Source: Legionella sainthelensi
GTDB lineage: Bacteria; Pseudomonadota; Gammaproteobacteria; Legionellales; Legionellaceae
Direction: 5' to 3'
Assembly: GCF_900637685.1 (NCBI RefSeq)
Contig: NZ_LR134388.1
Coordinates: forward strand, 3,685,001 to 3,749,000
Length of the DNA stretch: 64,000 bases
Position 1 is the stretch's first letter. Every line of letters begins with the position of its first letter. A program made the position numbers and the translations under genes. Below are positions 63,586-64,000 of this stretch, one piece after another. Below the pieces are notes generated by a model, which was not told the DNA's origin, did no database searches, and saw only the letters and a program-made list of their open reading frames with translations.

Positions 63586-64000
63586 TTACTCGCTTAGATT
63601 GAAATCGGAATAAGCATAATTTAGTGCAATTTGATCTGGAGTTATCGCTGGAAATTGTTTTAAGATACTCTCAGAACGAGACTCCTGAACCAGCTCAGAA
63701 ATAAGCTTATCTATATCGATACTCAAATAGTCAGCATAGTTTGCAACTATTGGACGCCAAATAAGATTAAGGTACTCCTTTATGGAAAAAAACTCTTCTC
63801 CGTTTCGCGTGATTCTCGCCTCATTTCCTTTTTTTAATACGCTATCGCGATTAAGAATGAACCACCTATTTTCTGGAAGAAGTAATAATTCATTTTCTCT
63901 TAATTTATGTAAAATACTCATAAAAGTGAGAAGCATTGCTTGCGTAAACACATAAAGCTTTGAAAGTGCTGTAGTATCAGCAACTCTGATCTCAATACGG
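63586..64000 (-). CDS. C-terminal part of a GCS2-like carboxylate-amine ligase (right window edge)
   Basis: The frame is open from the right edge to the stop at 63586 (138 codons visible). It begins RIEIRVADTTALSKLYVFTQ and contains LLLPENRWFILNRDSVLKKG. These resemble the ElRv and EnRW segments of glutamate-cysteine ligase-like (YbdK/EgtA, GCS2) enzymes. The catalytic N-terminal part is outside the window, so the assignment is tentative. It is convergent with the PBP4-like gene, 5 bp apart. Confidence 0.5.
   Translation of the reverse strand, partial: RIEIRVADTTALSKLYVFTQAMLLTFMSILHKLRENELLLLPENRWFILNRDSVLKKGNEARITRNGEEFFSIKEYLNLIWRPIVANYADYLSIDIDKLISELVQESRSESILKQFPAITPDQIALNYAYSDFNLSE

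Overview
The window is AT-rich gammaproteobacterial DNA. It most likely comes from a Legionella-type genome. I infer this from the mix of genes: a eukaryotic-like protein kinase, a small protein ending in a CaaX-like box, and several orphan proteins of the kind this genus injects into host cells. These sit beside ordinary housekeeping genes such as proBA, an Na+/H+ antiporter and a PBP4-like enzyme. No rRNA, tRNA, CRISPR array, integrase or insertion sequence was recognised.

Layout. 1-11.4 kb: a surface polysaccharide locus with multi-membrane proteins, a two-domain GT2 glycosyltransferase, a methyltransferase fused to a long repetitive coiled coil, and the Wzm/Wzt exporter. The methyltransferase has the shape of a WbdD-type chain terminator and molecular ruler. 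11.6-15.8 kb: a complete DevBCA/TolC-like ABC exporter. 15.8-21.4 kb: an EptA-like phosphoethanolamine transferase, a CaaX-ending orphan, a LysR regulator and an LtaS-like phosphotransferase. 21.7-34.4 kb: glycosyltransferases and a NodB deacetylase around what looks like a sphingolipid pathway. That pathway has a ceramide-synthase-like (BcerS/YghO family) acyltransferase, one protein fusing acyl-AMP ligase, ACP and alpha-oxoamine synthase, a short-chain reductase, a CDP-alcohol phosphatidyltransferase and a PAP2 phosphatase. 34.5-44.4 kb: candidate effector and signalling genes, including a protein kinase, a PP2C phosphatase with rearranged motif order, a secreted Tyr/Asn-repeat protein and a lone receiver domain. 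44.7-49.9 kb: a FUSC/HlyD/OMF efflux set and an MHS-type transporter. 50-54.5 kb: proBA, an antiporter and an exported deaminase. 54.8-58.5 kb: two orphan effector-like genes. 58.7-64 kb: an AlaDH/PNT-like and 2OG-oxygenase pair with a divergent LysR gene, a PBP4-like enzyme, and a partial gene at the right edge.

Five genes are each broken by one apparently missing base, four of them inside A/T homopolymers: the GT-C gene near 2.2 kb, the ruler at 7078-7083, the phosphatidyltransferase at 30372-30378, a GT2 gene at 32768-32773 and an orphan at 58016-58021. Because all five point the same way, undercalled homopolymers in the assembly are as likely as real pseudogenes or phase variation.
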